Shown one piece after another: positions 6,391 through 13,555 of a stretch of DNA of 13,555 nucleotides. Location: contig CAKURR010000033.1 in NCBI GenBank assembly GCA_934675735.1, positions 1-13,555 on the forward strand. Reading direction: 5' to 3'. Source of the stretch: an uncultured Clostridia bacterium (GTDB lineage: Bacteria; Bacillota; Clostridia; Christensenellales; Aristaeellaceae). Under the pieces are notes generated by a model. The model did not search any database. It saw nothing but the letters and a program-made list of their open reading frames with translations, and was not told the origin of the DNA. The translations under genes and the position numbers were made by a program. The number at the start of each line of letters is the position of its first letter. Position 1 is the first letter of the stretch.

Positions 6391-7314
6391 ATGATGAGCA
6401 TATCGCCCGAAAAACTGGCTTCGGCGATGAATCTGTCCACCATCAGCCACGCGGAAAAGGAAAAACAGCCCTGCATCGAGACGGCCGATCTCTGCCGCCC
6501 GGGCTTACAGTTTTCGGGCTATTTCGACGTGTTCGCCTTTGAGCGGCCGCAGGTCATCGGCAAGACCGAAATGGCGTATCTGGACAGCCTGCCCGCGGAT
6601 GTGCTCGGCGAGCGGCTGAAGCAGTATTTTTCGTATGCCATCCCCTGCATCATCATCGCCCGAAGCATGCGGTGCCCGGCCGAGCTGCTCAGGCAGGCGG
6701 AGGAAAACGGCGTGCCCGTCTATGGGTCGGACGAGGAGACGAGCATTTTTTCGGCCAAGGCCATCGCCTACATGAACGAGGCGCTCGCCCCGCGGCAGAC
6801 CTGCCACGGCGTGCTGCTGGATGTATTCGGCGTGGGGCTGATGATTACGGGCGAAAGCGGCGTGGGCAAGAGCGAATGTGCGCTGGAGCTGATTAAGCAC
6901 GGCCATCAGCTCGTCGCCGACGACGTGGTGGATATCTCCCGCGTGGGGCGCGCGCTGTTCGGCGAATCGCCGGAGATGGTGCGCGACTTTATGGAGCTGC
7001 GCGGCGTGGGCATTGTGGATGTGAAGGAAATCTTCGGCATCGGCTCGATTGTGCGGCGCATGCGCATCGATTTGGTGATTCACCTGGAGCTTTGGCGCGA
7101 GGGCAAGGATTACGACCGGCTGGGCAACAAGGAAAAGACGATGAATATCCTCGGCGTGGAGCTGCCGCTCATCGAGCTGCCCGTGCGCCCGGGCCGCAGT
7201 CTGGCGACGATTGTGGAAATCGCGGCGCGGAACTGGCGGCTCAAGGCGGAGGGATACGACGCGGTCGCCGAGCTGGACAGAAGGCTGCAAAAGCATTACA
7301 GTCACATGGAATAA
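6391..7314 (+). CDS. hprK: HPr kinase/phosphorylase
   Basis: HprK phosphorylates Ser46 of the phosphotransferase protein HPr with ATP or pyrophosphate and reverses the reaction, controlling catabolite repression through CcpA. The 307-residue length is typical. Residues 1-130 form the N-terminal domain. The catalytic domain shows conserved His139 (CHG), the P-loop GESGVGKSE (154-162), the HQLVADDVVDI segment with Asp177-Asp178, and the HPrK signature ELRGVGIVDVKEIFG (202-216). ATG 6391 has GGAGG six bases upstream; ATG 6394 is equally possible. The ROK kinase gene follows within about 55 bases, consistent with one operon for sugar metabolism. Confidence 0.96.
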   Translation: MMSISPEKLASAMNLSTISHAEKEKQPCIETADLCRPGLQFSGYFDVFAFERPQVIGKTEMAYLDSLPADVLGERLKQYFSYAIPCIIIARSMRCPAELLRQAEENGVPVYGSDEETSIFSAKAIAYMNEALAPRQTCHGVLLDVFGVGLMITGESGVGKSECALELIKHGHQLVADDVVDISRVGRALFGESPEMVRDFMELRGVGIVDVKEIFGIGSIVRRMRIDLVIHLELWREGKDYDRLGNKEKTMNILGVELPLIELPVRPGRSLATIVEIAARNWRLKAEGYDAVAELDRRLQKHYSHME

Positions 7315-7370
7315 CCCCTCCGCGTCTTTGGCAAAGGACAAAGAGGGCTTGAATCGGGAGGAAAATGGCT

Positions 7371-8318
7371 ATGCTGTACATCGGTGTGGATTTGGGCGGA
7401 ACGGGCATCAAGGCGGGCGTCGTCAACGAAAACGGCGAGATTTTGGCCAAAGGCTCGACCCCGACGCTGAAGGAGCGCCCGTATGAGGCGATTATCCGCG
7501 ACATTGCGGGGCTGTGCGAAAGCGTGGCGAAGAAGGCGAACGTGACGATGGCGGATATCGCCGCCGTCGGCGTGGGCGTGCCGGGCATCTGCGACCCCAA
7601 GACGGGGATTATCCCGTTCTGCACGAACCTCGGCTGGCACGAGGTGCCGTTCGTGGCGGAGATGCACAAATACTTCCCCAACAAGGTCATCGTCGATAAC
7701 GACGCGACGGTGGCGGGCTACGCCGAATCGATTGCGGGCGTGAGCCGGGGCACGGAATCCAGCGTGTTCATCACGCTCGGCACGGGTGTGGGCGGCGGCA
7801 TTGTCATTCACGGCAAGCCGTATTCCGGCGCGCACGGCATCGGTTCGGAAATTGGCCACATGATCATCAAGATGGACGGTGAGCCCTGCACCTGCGGCAA
7901 CAGGGGCTGCTTTGAGCGCTACGCCTCCGCGACGGCCATCATCCGCGAGGCCAAACGCGCGGTGGAGAAGCATCCGGAAAGCGCAATTTTGTCGCGCTGC
8001 GGCGGCAATACCGAAAAAATCAACGCGAAAATCGTCATCGACTGCGCCAAGGAAGGCGACGCGACGGCCAAGCAGGTGTTCGACGACTATGTGAAGGCGC
8101 TGGCGCACGGCATTGTCAGCATCTTCAACATGCTCGACCCGGAGGTCATCGTACTGGGCGGCGGCGTGTCGATGGCGGGCGAATACCTGCTGAACGCGGT
8201 GCGCGACGCGGTGAAGCCGCTGGTCTTCTTTAAGACGCTGCCGTATCCGAGCATCCAGCTCGCGCGGCTCGGCGCGGACGCGGGCATCATCGGCGCGGCG
8301 CTGCTGGGGCGCGACTGA
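7371..8318 (+). CDS. ROK family sugar kinase, glucokinase type
   Basis: A 315-residue cytoplasmic ROK kinase, most likely ATP-dependent glucokinase. It shows the phosphate-binding DLGGTGIKAG (7-16), the catalytic DNDATVAGYAE (109-119, base Asp111), GTGVGGG (137-143) and the zinc site made of His163 and CTCGNRGC (Cys173, Cys175, Cys180) with Glu160. There is no N-terminal helix-turn-helix, so it is an enzyme and not a ROK repressor. ATG 7371 is preferred because GGAGG (7357-7361) lies nine bases before it; ATG 7365 adds two residues but sits only three bases from the site. Its stop overlaps the next gene's ATG by one base (TGATG), implying coupled translation. Other hexoses remain possible substrates. 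Confidence 0.9.
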   Translation: MLYIGVDLGGTGIKAGVVNENGEILAKGSTPTLKERPYEAIIRDIAGLCESVAKKANVTMADIAAVGVGVPGICDPKTGIIPFCTNLGWHEVPFVAEMHKYFPNKVIVDNDATVAGYAESIAGVSRGTESSVFITLGTGVGGGIVIHGKPYSGAHGIGSEIGHMIIKMDGEPCTCGNRGCFERYASATAIIREAKRAVEKHPESAILSRCGGNTEKINAKIVIDCAKEGDATAKQVFDDYVKALAHGIVSIFNMLDPEVIVLGGGVSMAGEYLLNAVRDAVKPLVFFKTLPYPSIQLARLGADAGIIGAALLGRD

Positions 8319-9088
8319 TGGGCGCGTGGGAGACTATCCGCCCGGCGCTGGAACGGCTCGGCGGCGACACGGGCGTGTATTTGAAAAACCTGACGACGGG
8401 CGAAACGCGCGAATACGCGGCGGACAGGCCCGTCGTGGCGGCGAGCGTCATCAAAATTCCGGTGATGACAGAGGTCTTTCGGCAGGCGCGGGACGGGCTG
8501 CTGGATTTCGGCGAAATCCACAGGCTGGCCGACGGCGAGCGCCTGCCCTCCTGCGGCACGCTCAAGGCGATGCACACGGGCATTGAAATGACGCTGCTGG
8601 ATTTGACAAAGCTGATGATTATCGTCAGCGACAACGCGGCGACGAACATCCTCATCCGCCGCGTCGGCATGGAGAACGTGAACCGCACGATGCGCGGACT
8701 CGGCTGCGAAAAGACCTGTCTGCGCCGCCTGCTCTTTGACAGCGAGGCCGGCGCAAGGGGTATTGAAAACAGCGTCACGGCGGGCGAGATGGGCCTGCTG
8801 CTGGAAAAGCTGTATCGGGGCGAAGCCGTCTCGCCGGAAGCCGACGCTCGGATGCTCGACATTCTGAAAGACCAGCGGCTCAACGGCAAACTGCCGTTCT
8901 TTCTGCACACGATGGGCGTGCCCGTCGCGCATAAGACGGGCGAGGACGACGGCATCACGCACGACGTGGGCATAATTTTCGCCAAAGAGCCGATGGTCTG
9001 CTGCTTCGTCGGCGAACATGTCGATGTGCCGCGCTATGAGCGGCTCATGCAGGACGCGGCGAAGGCGCTGGCGGAAGAGGGGCTGTAA
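8318..9088 (+). CDS. Serine hydrolase of the class A beta-lactamase fold, without signal peptide
   Basis: A 256-residue protein with all three active-site motifs of penicillin-recognising enzymes: SVIK (Ser43, Lys46), SDN (104-106) and KTG (206-208), in class A order and spacing. The usual omega-loop Glu-x-x-x-Asn is not clear; the matching stretch reads DSEAGARGIENSV (141-153). There is no signal peptide or membrane anchor, so it should stay in the cytoplasm, unlike true beta-lactamases and most penicillin-binding proteins. The start overlaps the ROK kinase stop by one base. The likely reaction is hydrolysis of an amide or ester, but the substrate is unknown and I would not call it a resistance gene. 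Confidence 0.85.
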   Translation: MGAWETIRPALERLGGDTGVYLKNLTTGETREYAADRPVVAASVIKIPVMTEVFRQARDGLLDFGEIHRLADGERLPSCGTLKAMHTGIEMTLLDLTKLMIIVSDNAATNILIRRVGMENVNRTMRGLGCEKTCLRRLLFDSEAGARGIENSVTAGEMGLLLEKLYRGEAVSPEADARMLDILKDQRLNGKLPFFLHTMGVPVAHKTGEDDGITHDVGIIFAKEPMVCCFVGEHVDVPRYERLMQDAAKALAEEGL

Positions 9089-9134
9089 ACATTTTTGAAC
9101 ACCTCAGCCGGACAGACGGGGCGCTGCTGACCCG

Positions 9135-9275
9135 ATGCAGATGCAGCGGCTGAACGGGAAGCTGACCATTGCCCGACGCATGATTGAAAGCCGTTTTCCG
9201 GAGGAGACGGTGGTTAGCATGACGCGGCTGTCGCCCGAAGAGGTGCGGGAGCTGCGCAGGACCATGAAGAATTGA
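9135..9275 (+). pseudogene. C-terminal scrap of an Rpn/PD-(D/E)XK family nuclease-transposase
   Basis: A 46-residue frame ending at TGA 9275 contains LTIARRMIESRFPEETV followed by MTRLSPEEVRELR. This is the pattern 'IA..ml..g.....i...TgLs.eEi..L' that closes many Rpn (YhgA-like, PD-(D/E)XK) proteins, where the tail is often followed by the stop. The catalytic domain is absent upstream, because a stop lies in the same frame at 9096-9098 and the serine hydrolase ends at 9088. It is read as a leftover of a longer gene. No ribosome binding site was seen. Confidence 0.45.
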
Positions 9276-9282
9276 AAAAAGC

Positions 9283-9330
9283 AAAAAGTCCGCTTTTTCC
9301 CGACAGGGGGGGAAAAAAGCGGACTTTTTT
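9283..9330. terminator. Bidirectional terminator between the hprK operon and the LysR gene
   Basis: An 18-19-bp stem (AAAAAGTCCGCTTTTTCCC at 9283-9301 with the matching strand ending at 9330) has one extra A and G-rich loop bases. It carries a T-run on either strand (TTTTTT at 9325-9330 on the plus side, and TTTTT on the minus side from 9287 down to 9283). It lies between convergent genes, 22 bases from the LysR stop. Confidence 0.9.
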
Positions 9331-9351
9331 CGTATGCGGAAAGACGGAAAA

Positions 9352-10281
9352 TTACGCGTCCTGCCCGGCCATATTGAAGGGAACGCCGAGCTTATCGCAG
9401 ACGATGCGGACGAAATCTTCCATATATCGGGTCAGATACATGCCCTTGCGGTAGCAGAGGAAGAAGTGGCGCTCGTAGTCGTTATTCTTGATGGGATGGC
9501 ACTGAACGCGGTATTTGAGTTCCATGGAGTTGACGACGTAGACGTGGGGGATGAGCATGACGGCGTTGGCGCGCGCGGCGACATGCTTGCCGGCTTCCAT
9601 GTTGTTGGTTTCCAGAATGACGTTGGGCTTGAGGTGATAGCGCTCGAAGAGCCTGTCCTGAATGGTGCGGACGCTGTGGCCCTCGGTCATGCAGACGAAT
9701 TTTTCATTCATCGCGTCTTTGATATCGATGGGCTGGCCGTCCTCAAAGCGGTGGGCAAGCTCGGTGGAGCGCGCGGCCATCAGCACGACCTGTTCGTTTT
9801 CAATCAGCACGTAATTGAGACGGTTGGGCTTGGCGGTGGTGGTGACAAGGCCCAAATCGCACTGGCCCTCGGCGGTCAGGCGCTCAAGCGTGTCGCTGCC
9901 GTATTCCAGCAGCTCGATTTTGACGAACGGATAGCGCTTGATGAACTCCGGTATGATGAGCGGCAGGAGCTGAATGCCGCGCTGGCTGGAAATGCCCACG
10001 CGCATGCGGCCGTGCACCTCTTTCTTGGTTTCGGCGATTTCGGCGCGGAGGTTGCGGTCGATATCCAGCATGGCCTGAGCGGCCTCGACATAGCGCTGCC
10101 CGGCGTAGGTGAGGGAGATGGGGTCGGTGGAACGGTCGAAGATGGACGCACCCAAATCCTGCTCGATGAGCTTGATGGTTTGGGAAAGCGCGGGCTGGGA
10201 GACGAAGAGTTTTTTGCTGGCGGCGGTGATGGAACCCTCGGTCAGCACGGTCATGACATAATTGATGTGTTTGAAATTCAA
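9352..10281 (-). CDS. LysR-type transcriptional regulator
   Basis: A 309-residue regulator. The N-terminal winged helix-turn-helix covers about residues 3-62, with the typical SITAASKKLFVSQPALSQTI (17-36) and IEQDLGASIFDR. The effector-binding domain (about 92-300) begins GRMRVGISS and contains QCDLGLV. The start codon is TTG at 10281-10279, supported by a GGGGGGA site (minus strand of 10287-10293) and by the family's MNFKHI-like opening. It is transcribed away from tctCBA, the common LysR layout in which the regulator controls the neighbouring operon in response to the transported compound. The tct substrate is therefore the likely effector, by inference. Confidence 0.93.
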   Translation of the reverse strand: MNFKHINYVMTVLTEGSITAASKKLFVSQPALSQTIKLIEQDLGASIFDRSTDPISLTYAGQRYVEAAQAMLDIDRNLRAEIAETKKEVHGRMRVGISSQRGIQLLPLIIPEFIKRYPFVKIELLEYGSDTLERLTAEGQCDLGLVTTTAKPNRLNYVLIENEQVVLMAARSTELAHRFEDGQPIDIKDAMNEKFVCMTEGHSVRTIQDRLFERYHLKPNVILETNNMEAGKHVAARANAVMLIPHVYVVNSMELKYRVQCHPIKNNDYERHFFLCYRKGMYLTRYMEDFVRIVCDKLGVPFNMAGQDA

Positions 10282-10381
10282 GCAAATCCCCCCGCAAAAC
10301 GTGAAGACGGCTTAACGGCCGCAAAAAGATATTGGTAAAATTTTGAACCGAAAACGGCAAAAAAGTGAATAAAATCAAGGA

Positions 10382-10401
10382 CTATAATGGCCGGATTATA
10401 G
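10382..10401. promoter_or_regulatory. Candidate LysR operator dyad
   Basis: CTATAAT-GGCCGG-ATTATAG has perfect 7-base arms around a 6-base centre, in the style of LysR sites (T-n11-A with inverted arms). It lies about midway between the LysR start and the tctC promoter. The core GGCCG recurs at 10317-10321 and 10432-10436, the last inside the tctC promoter spacer. The arms also resemble -10 elements, so a promoter role is not excluded. Confidence 0.5.
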
Positions 10402-10422
10402 GATTCATAAAAAAAACGGTAT

Positions 10423-10451
10423 TTGCATTATGGCCGCCTTTATATTATCAT
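10423..10451 (+). promoter_or_regulatory. Candidate promoter of the tctCBA operon
   Basis: TTGCAT (10423-10428) and TATCAT (10446-10451) are 17 bases apart, each close to consensus. The LysR-type dyad lies just upstream of the -35. The mRNA would have a leader of about 145 bases; in it I see only a small hairpin (AGCCGG 10559-10564 with CCGGCT 10574-10579) and the AGGAGG site at 10591-10596. No known riboswitch was recognised. Confidence 0.6.
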
Positions 10452-10604
10452 ATTCCTATCAAAAGCGCAAGAAGTTCGGGACGGTCAGTTGGAAAATGTG
10501 TCTCGTTGAGCGCTACACTTCGTATCGGGCGTTAAGAAGCCTGTATAAACGTAACTTGAGCCGGAGACAAAAACCGGCTTAGGAAATAAAAGGAGGTAAA
10601 ACCT

Positions 10605-11597
10605 ATGAAGAAGCTCGTATGTCTCGCCATCGCTCTCGTGATGGTGCTGGGCCTTGCGGCCTGCGCCAGCGCCGAATTCAAGTTCGAGCGCAAGATCGAC
10701 CTCGTTTGCCCGTGGGGCGTCGGCGGCGGCGCCGATTCCACCCTGCGCCCGCTGGCCTCGCTGCTTCAGGAAATCCTGGGCGTGCCGGTTGAGGTTGTGA
10801 ACGTGGAAGGCGGCTCCGGCGTCAACGGCGTTGAGTACACCTACAAGCAGCCGGCCGACGGCTACACCTTCATGCTCGGCACCCAGTCCCTGTACATTCA
10901 GGACATGCTGGGCAACACCTCGATGGACTTCAAGACCGAGTTTGAGTGCGAAGACGTTCTGGTTCACTCCATCAACGCCATCGTCGCTTCCAAGATCTCT
11001 CTGGAGAAGTTCGGTGTGAGCAACTGGGCCGAGCTCCAGGCCTACATCAAGGATCACCCGTTTGAGGTGTCCGTTGCGATGCTGACCGCGACCGGCGTTG
11101 ACGGCGCTTCCCTCGCTCAGGCGACCGAAGGCCTCGACCTGCTCGAGATTCCGTATTCCTCCGGCTCCGACGCGAACTCCGCGCTGGTTGGCGGCCACTG
11201 CGACCTGTATGTCTGCGGCTGGGATGACATCGCCGGTCTGGTTGAGTCCGGCGACATCGTGCCGATTCTGGCGCTGTGCGAGAACCGCATGAGCATCGCG
11301 CCTGACCTCCAGTGCTCCGTTGAGAACGGCATCGACTCCGTGATGGGTCCGTGGCGCGGCATCTTCGCCAAGAAGGGCACCCCGCAGGAAGCCATCGACA
11401 CGCTGGTTGCCGCCATCGAGGAAGCCAAGCAGTCTGACACTTGGAAAGAGTTCACCCACAACGCGGCGTACGACGAGCGCCCGATCCCGGCTCCGGGTGA
11501 GGAGACCGCCGAGTTCTGCCACAACGAGTACAAGGATCTGCACGACTACATGGTCGAGCAGGGCACGCTCGTGAAGGATTACGACGATCTGAAGTAA
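10605..11597 (+). CDS. tctC: Tripartite tricarboxylate transporter substrate-binding lipoprotein TctC
   Basis: A 330-residue Bug/TctC-family binding protein that captures a carboxylate outside the membrane and hands it to TctAB. The signal ends in the lipobox LAAC with Cys20 as anchor. Family marks are PWGVGGGADSTLRPLA (36-51), the ligand-loop GGSGVNG (69-75), PADGYTF (83-89) and the later segment IPYSSGSDANSALVGG. ATG 10605 has AGGAGG eight bases upstream. Lysine codons are almost all AAG and optimal codons dominate, fitting high expression, which is normal for a binding protein. The ligand cannot be told from sequence; citrate-like and other di- or tricarboxylates are family precedents. Confidence 0.93.
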   Translation: MKKLVCLAIALVMVLGLAACASAEFKFERKIDLVCPWGVGGGADSTLRPLASLLQEILGVPVEVVNVEGGSGVNGVEYTYKQPADGYTFMLGTQSLYIQDMLGNTSMDFKTEFECEDVLVHSINAIVASKISLEKFGVSNWAELQAYIKDHPFEVSVAMLTATGVDGASLAQATEGLDLLEIPYSSGSDANSALVGGHCDLYVCGWDDIAGLVESGDIVPILALCENRMSIAPDLQCSVENGIDSVMGPWRGIFAKKGTPQEAIDTLVAAIEEAKQSDTWKEFTHNAAYDERPIPAPGEETAEFCHNEYKDLHDYMVEQGTLVKDYDDLK

Positions 11598-11658
11598 TCG
11601 TCCTCTATCCGCTGAATCCGTGATATGATTCTGAACGGATTCTGAGAAAGTCAACACG

Positions 11659-11686
11659 GAAAGAGGGGAAACGCTTCCCCTCTTTC
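11659..11686 (+). promoter_or_regulatory. Intercistronic hairpin between tctC and tctB
   Basis: A perfect 12-bp stem (GAAAGAGGGGAA at 11659-11670, TTCCCCTCTTTC at 11675-11686) has a 4-base loop and no T-run after it. A weaker 7-bp stem GAATCCG/CGGATTC lies at 11614-11642. Such structures often protect the upstream mRNA from 3' decay, giving more binding protein than membrane subunits. That role is inferred from position. Confidence 0.6.
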
Positions 11687-11711
11687 TCAATCACAAAGGA
11701 GTTGCGGCACT

Positions 11712-12254
11712 GTGTTTGAACTGATTATCAACATTCTGCTCTTCATCTTCCTTGGCTTCACGTTCTTCACCCATGTGCTGGAAGCGGCGGTTCCCGCCAG
11801 CGTTGCGAGAAACCCCTACGCGCTTCAGCCGGACGTTTGGCCAAAGACGATCATCATTCTGCTTGAAATCTGCCTGATTATCAACATCATCCAGATCATC
11901 AGAAAGAACAAGGGCAATCCCGAATTCACGCTTGGCGCGTTCGCCAAGAGCATCCCCGGTTTCCTCAAGAGCAAGCTGTTCCTGGGCATTGTGATCATGG
12001 TGGCTGCGTCCTTCATTCTGGAGACGGTCGGCTTCATCGTGACCGCGCTGTTCGTGCTCTTCTTCTACGGCATGCTGCTGGGCGAGAAGAACATCGTCCG
12101 CCTGCTGATTGCGTCTGTGTGCATCACGCTGGTGCTCTACATCGTGTTCAGCGGTATGCTCAGCGTCAACCTGCCGCGCGGTACGATCGGCTTCCTGCGC
12201 AATTCCGCGCTGTGGCTCGAATCCATCGTGGCCGCAGTCAAGAACATCTTTTAA
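11712..12254 (+). CDS. tctB: Tripartite tricarboxylate transporter small membrane subunit TctB
   Basis: A 180-residue membrane protein with four to five hydrophobic segments (about residues 3-22, 44-63, 88-104, 106-124 and 129-149) and the family's late SVNLPRG motif (151-157). TctB pairs with the large subunit TctA; its own role is poorly known. GTG 11712 follows AAGGAG (11696-11701) at ten bases. tctA begins 15 bases downstream with its own strong site, so the two are co-transcribed. Confidence 0.9.
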   Translation: MFELIINILLFIFLGFTFFTHVLEAAVPASVARNPYALQPDVWPKTIIILLEICLIINIIQIIRKNKGNPEFTLGAFAKSIPGFLKSKLFLGIVIMVAASFILETVGFIVTALFVLFFYGMLLGEKNIVRLLIASVCITLVLYIVFSGMLSVNLPRGTIGFLRNSALWLESIVAAVKNIF

Positions 12255-12269
12255 GGAGGCGACAGCATT

Positions 12270-13555
12270 ATGAGTATGGGACAACTTCTTGCCTCCGGCG
12301 CAGCTGCCGTATTTAATCCGGGCATGTTCCTGATGGTCTGCGTCGCCATCGTCCTCGGTACGATTTTCGGCGCGCTGCCGGGCGTTTCCGCCACGATGGC
12401 GGTTGCCCTCGGCCTGACCTTCACCTACACGATGGAGCCGATTCCGGCGATCGTGTTCTTGACGGCAATCTACTGCTCCTCCATCACGGGCGGCTCGATT
12501 ACCGCTATCCTGTTCAAGATTCCGGGCGTTCCTTCTTCCGCGCCGACGACGTTTGACGGTTATCCGATGGCGCAGCGCGGCGAAGCGGGCAAGGCTCTGG
12601 GCGTGGCGCTGCTGGCTTCCGCCATCGGCGGCCTGTTCTCCGCCATCGCGATGTTCCTGCTGTCTCAGCCGCTGACGAAGGCGGCCCTCCAGTTTGGCCC
12701 GAGCGACCTGTTCGCCGTGACCTTCATGGGTCTGTCCATCCTCACCTGTCTGGACAGCGACCACATCCTCACCTGCATCATCTCCGGCCTGCTGGGCCTG
12801 CTGCTGGCCTGCGTCGGTCAGGATAAGATGTATGCGGTGCAGCGCCTGACCTTCGGCAGCCGCAACCTGCTGGCGGGCATCGACATGATTCCGGTGCTCA
12901 TCGGTCTGTTCGCCGTGACCGAGGTCTTTAAGCAGACCGACCCGAAGAAGAAGCGTCTCTCCGCTGAGGACGGCGTTTCCGGCGGCAAGGTCAACACCAA
13001 GATGCCTTCCCTCAAGGAACTTTGGAGCATTAAGTGGACGATGATCCGCTGCTCCGTGGTCGGCACGGTTGTCGGCATTCTGCCGGGCGCGGGCGCGACC
13101 ATCGCTTCCTTCATGTGCTACACGATGGAGACGAAGCTCTCCAAGCATCCGGAGAAGTTCGGCACCGGCATTATCGACGGTATCGCGGCTTCCGAGGCTT
13201 CCAACAACGCCGCGACGGGCGGCGCGATGGTTCCGCTGCTGTCTCTGGGCATCCCGGGCGGCAACGCGGCTGCGGTTATGATGTCCGCGCTGACGCTCAA
13301 GGGCGTCCAGCTTGGCCCGCTGCTGCTGACGAACCAGCCGACCTACCTGTCTGCGACCTTCATGTCCATGATCGTCACGAACATCCTGATGGTTATCGTC
13401 GCGATGGCGATTGCAAAGGTGTTCGCGCAGATTCTGGCCATTCCGTATTCCTACCTTGGCCCGATCATCCTGATGCTTGCGCTCATCGGCACCTATGGCG
13501 ACCAGATGTCCGCGACGAGCGTTCAGATCATGGTTCTGGCCGGTGTGCTGGGTCT
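12270..13555 (+). CDS. tctA: Tripartite tricarboxylate transporter large permease TctA (3' end outside the window)
   Basis: 428 codons are present of a usual ~500, with no stop before the edge. The many hydrophobic segments and the duplicated glycine-proline motifs are diagnostic: GALPGVSATMAV (34-45) and GILPGAGATIAS (269-280). Also present are KIPGVPSSAPTTFDGYPMA (83-101) and the strongly conserved region ASEASNNAATGGAMVP (307-322) leading to LGIPGG. It forms the ion-driven transport channel fed by TctC. ATG 12270 has AAGGAGG 8-9 bases upstream, directly behind the tctB stop. Confidence 0.95.
   Translation, partial: MSMGQLLASGAAAVFNPGMFLMVCVAIVLGTIFGALPGVSATMAVALGLTFTYTMEPIPAIVFLTAIYCSSITGGSITAILFKIPGVPSSAPTTFDGYPMAQRGEAGKALGVALLASAIGGLFSAIAMFLLSQPLTKAALQFGPSDLFAVTFMGLSILTCLDSDHILTCIISGLLGLLLACVGQDKMYAVQRLTFGSRNLLAGIDMIPVLIGLFAVTEVFKQTDPKKKRLSAEDGVSGGKVNTKMPSLKELWSIKWTMIRCSVVGTVVGILPGAGATIASFMCYTMETKLSKHPEKFGTGIIDGIAASEASNNAATGGAMVPLLSLGIPGGNAAAVMMSALTLKGVQLGPLLLTNQPTYLSATFMSMIVTNILMVIVAMAIAKVFAQILAIPYSYLGPIILMLALIGTYGDQMSATSVQIMVLAGVLG

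Noticed and set aside
7315..7364. Terminator or attenuator between hprK and the ROK kinase
   Set aside because: TCTTTG/CAAAGA at 7325-7344 gives only a 6-bp stem with an 8-base loop and no T-run.
9334..10338. A 334-codon plus-strand frame opposite the LysR gene
   Set aside because: Val/Asp/Gly-rich shadow of a clear LysR regulator, with no ribosome binding site.
10452..10604. A riboswitch in the tctC leader
   Set aside because: Only a small 6-bp hairpin is visible, with no known aptamer motif and no terminator or RBS-masking alternative fold that I could draw.
11659..11686. Full intrinsic terminator behind tctC
   Set aside because: The stem is strong but is followed by TCAATCAC, with no T-run, and tctB and tctA need read-through.
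10485..13148. Two long minus-strand frames opposite tctC, tctB and tctA
   Set aside because: His/Arg/Gln-rich shadows of well-recognised transporter genes, with no start signals.

Overview
The window looks like chromosome of a GC-rich Bacillota (Clostridia-type, possibly an uncultured gut lineage). The reasons are the khpA-rimM pair, HPr kinase/phosphorylase next to a ROK sugar kinase, strong AGGAGG ribosome binding sites, frequent GTG/TTG starts, short U-tailed terminators and a fluoride riboswitch. Lineage is inferred from gene content only. No tRNA, rRNA, CRISPR array, integrase or intact insertion sequence was seen.

Layout. (1) 1-4267, + strand: the end of khpA, then rimM, a lipoprotein, a large secreted protein and an HD-domain phosphohydrolase, closed by a strong terminator. 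The trmD that usually follows rimM is absent; two secreted proteins of unknown function stand there instead. (2) 4268-4960: a scarred stretch holding the start of a minus-strand membrane gene that has lost its stop, a palindromic intergenic repeat, and what look like remnants of an ABC transporter (an ATPase scrap and a short permease-like ORF). (3) 4966-6329: a promoter, fluoride riboswitch aptamer and overlapping intrinsic terminator ahead of a cation:proton antiporter, forming a fluoride-response unit. (4) 6332-9330: promoter, hprK, ROK glucokinase-type kinase and a cytoplasmic class A beta-lactamase-fold protein, then an Rpn-like C-terminal scrap and a bidirectional terminator. (5) 9352-13555: a minus-strand LysR regulator divergent from a tripartite tricarboxylate transporter operon in the order tctC-tctB-tctA. 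tctA runs off the right edge.

How the parts work together. HprK and the ROK kinase fit carbon catabolite control and sugar phosphorylation. The LysR protein probably senses the carboxylate, or a derivative of it, imported by TctCBA and acts on dyad sites in the 323-base divergent region. The riboswitch-antiporter unit is the clearest regulatory system in the window. I see no wholly new multi-gene system. The best leads are that unit, the unknown secreted pair behind rimM, the cytoplasmic beta-lactamase-fold protein coupled to a sugar kinase, and the stop-less minus-strand gene.
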